Below, one piece after another: positions 6,148 through 6,773 of a stretch of 6,773 bases of DNA. The notes under the pieces were generated by a model. The model searched no databases and had not been told where the DNA came from. It worked only from the letters and a program-made list of their open reading frames with translations. The DNA comes from Candidatus Woesearchaeota archaeon. Lineage in GTDB: Archaea > Nanobdellota > Nanobdellia > Woesearchaeales > UBA11576. The DNA lies in contig JAUVBP010000065.1 of assembly GCA_030591125.1 (NCBI GenBank), forward strand, positions 1-6,773, read 5' to 3'. Position 1 is the first letter of the stretch, and each line of letters opens with the position of its first letter. The translations under genes and the position numbers were made by a program.

Positions 6148-6773
6148 ATGAATAGAAAATCAATATTAATTATAGGATGTGTTGTTTTTGTCATCATGGC
6201 TGTTGCAGCTTTTGCACCATATGGTGAGAATCCAATAAACATAGAAACTATTGATGGACAATCCGACCCGATTACAATGGTTGAGTCTCAAAATCCTCTT
6301 TTTGACTATACTGCGACAACCCCGAACTTCAACGCATCATTCAAGGAAGACCCGACATCAGGGCAGGTGGTGATTATGGAGAACGGAATATCTGAGGTGA
6401 CTTTCCAGCCGATGGCTCTGAACTATAGGAACGACCTGTCGCAGTTGCAGCAGATTTCGATGGTGCAGCCTGTTGTCGGTGCCCCTGAAGGCAACACATC
6501 TTTCAGCTATCCAGACGCTTACGGTTCCGGCGTGACTTTAGGTTATGATCTGACTGAGACGACATTGAAGGAAACATTGAGAATAGATAGCCTTTTAGAC
6601 CTGCCGTCGCCTGAAGCTTATATAATTGCAGGCGGAAACCCGACTGTTGACTTGGATTTCATCTTTTCCATAGACGCCCAGCACATAACGATAGATGGTG
6701 TTTTATGGGATAAGAATACCGCAACAAGCACAGGCAATGATGTCTTCATCAATGGCTCTACAGGAAAGGGAAT
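6148..6773 (+). CDS. N-terminal part of an exported surface protein (3' partial)
   Basis: ATG at 6148 follows GGGAAGGT (6133-6140) by seven bases and opens a frame to the window edge: 208 codons plus two bases. N-R-K then a hydrophobic stretch (about 5-22) form a signal peptide ending near A-A-F-A. The rest lacks cysteines and is rich in beta-forming and Asp/Asn/Gly/Ser/Thr residues. Residues 118-145 (the S-F-S-Y-P-D-A-Y-G segment, then L-G-Y-D-L and T-L-K-E-T-L) resemble the 'YPDAYPGVDLRYxVxxxGVKExLVL' segment found near the N-terminus of large bacterial and archaeal cell-surface and YD-repeat-type proteins; this comparison is from memory. After about residue 55, codon choice shifts to TTC, GAC and CCG, unlike the two genes before. 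The full length and C-terminal domains cannot be seen. Likely a large, repeat-bearing adhesin or envelope protein. Confidence 0.82.
   Translation, partial: MNRKSILIIGCVVFVIMAVAAFAPYGENPINIETIDGQSDPITMVESQNPLFDYTATTPNFNASFKEDPTSGQVVIMENGISEVTFQPMALNYRNDLSQLQQISMVQPVVGAPEGNTSFSYPDAYGSGVTLGYDLTETTLKETLRIDSLLDLPSPEAYIIAGGNPTVDLDFIFSIDAQHITIDGVLWDKNTATSTGNDVFINGSTGKG

Noticed and set aside
1..6773. Virus, plasmid or CRISPR content
   Set aside because: No replication, capsid, integrase, terminase, IS or direct-repeat array is visible; membership in a mobile element cannot be supported from this window.

Overview
The window is a compact, single-strand (+) stretch with seven protein genes of normal size, one possible mini-ORF, and no RNA genes, CRISPR arrays or recognisable mobile elements. 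It looks archaeal. Several Shine-Dalgarno (SD) sites are of the GGTGA or AGGAGG type, genes overlap by ATGA or by a few bases, and AGA/AGG arginine codons are common. The encoded proteins are small membrane proteins and cysteine-rich secreted proteins with C-terminal anchors, of a kind seen in little-known (for example DPANN-type) archaea. The archaeal assignment is an inference; no taxonomic marker gene is present.

Layout. 1-477 is the C-terminal part of a beta-rich, probably extracellular protein with its start outside the window. It is followed by a perfect hairpin (8-bp stem, GAAA loop) and a T-rich tract at 506-538. A tightly packed run of genes begins only 24 bases later. Two large cysteine-rich ectodomain proteins come first (550-2289 and 2282-3946), each with an N-terminal hydrophobic segment, a single C-terminal membrane helix and a basic cytoplasmic tail. 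Next are a polytopic membrane protein resembling M50 (site-2) metalloproteases but with HExxxH instead of HExxH (3943-4521), and a 107-residue protein with three predicted membrane helices (4610-4933). Two tandem paralogues of a secreted cysteine-rich domain follow (4938-5672 and 5688-6128). The last gene is the N-terminal part of a probably large exported surface protein, running off the 3' edge (6148-6773).

How they may work together. Every product is predicted to be in or outside the membrane, and nearly all exported products are cysteine-rich with even visible cysteine counts. A short motif, C-x2-[DN]-x-D-C, recurs in three different genes. The simplest reading is an operon for a disulfide-rich cell-surface structure, adhesin or appendage, with its own membrane protease-like protein and small membrane subunit. 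No gene here has a function I can name with certainty. The most interesting items are the paralogous CxW-PYD-CxC domain pair, the off-register M50-like protein, and a run of eight G in a surface-protein gene that could allow switching by slippage.
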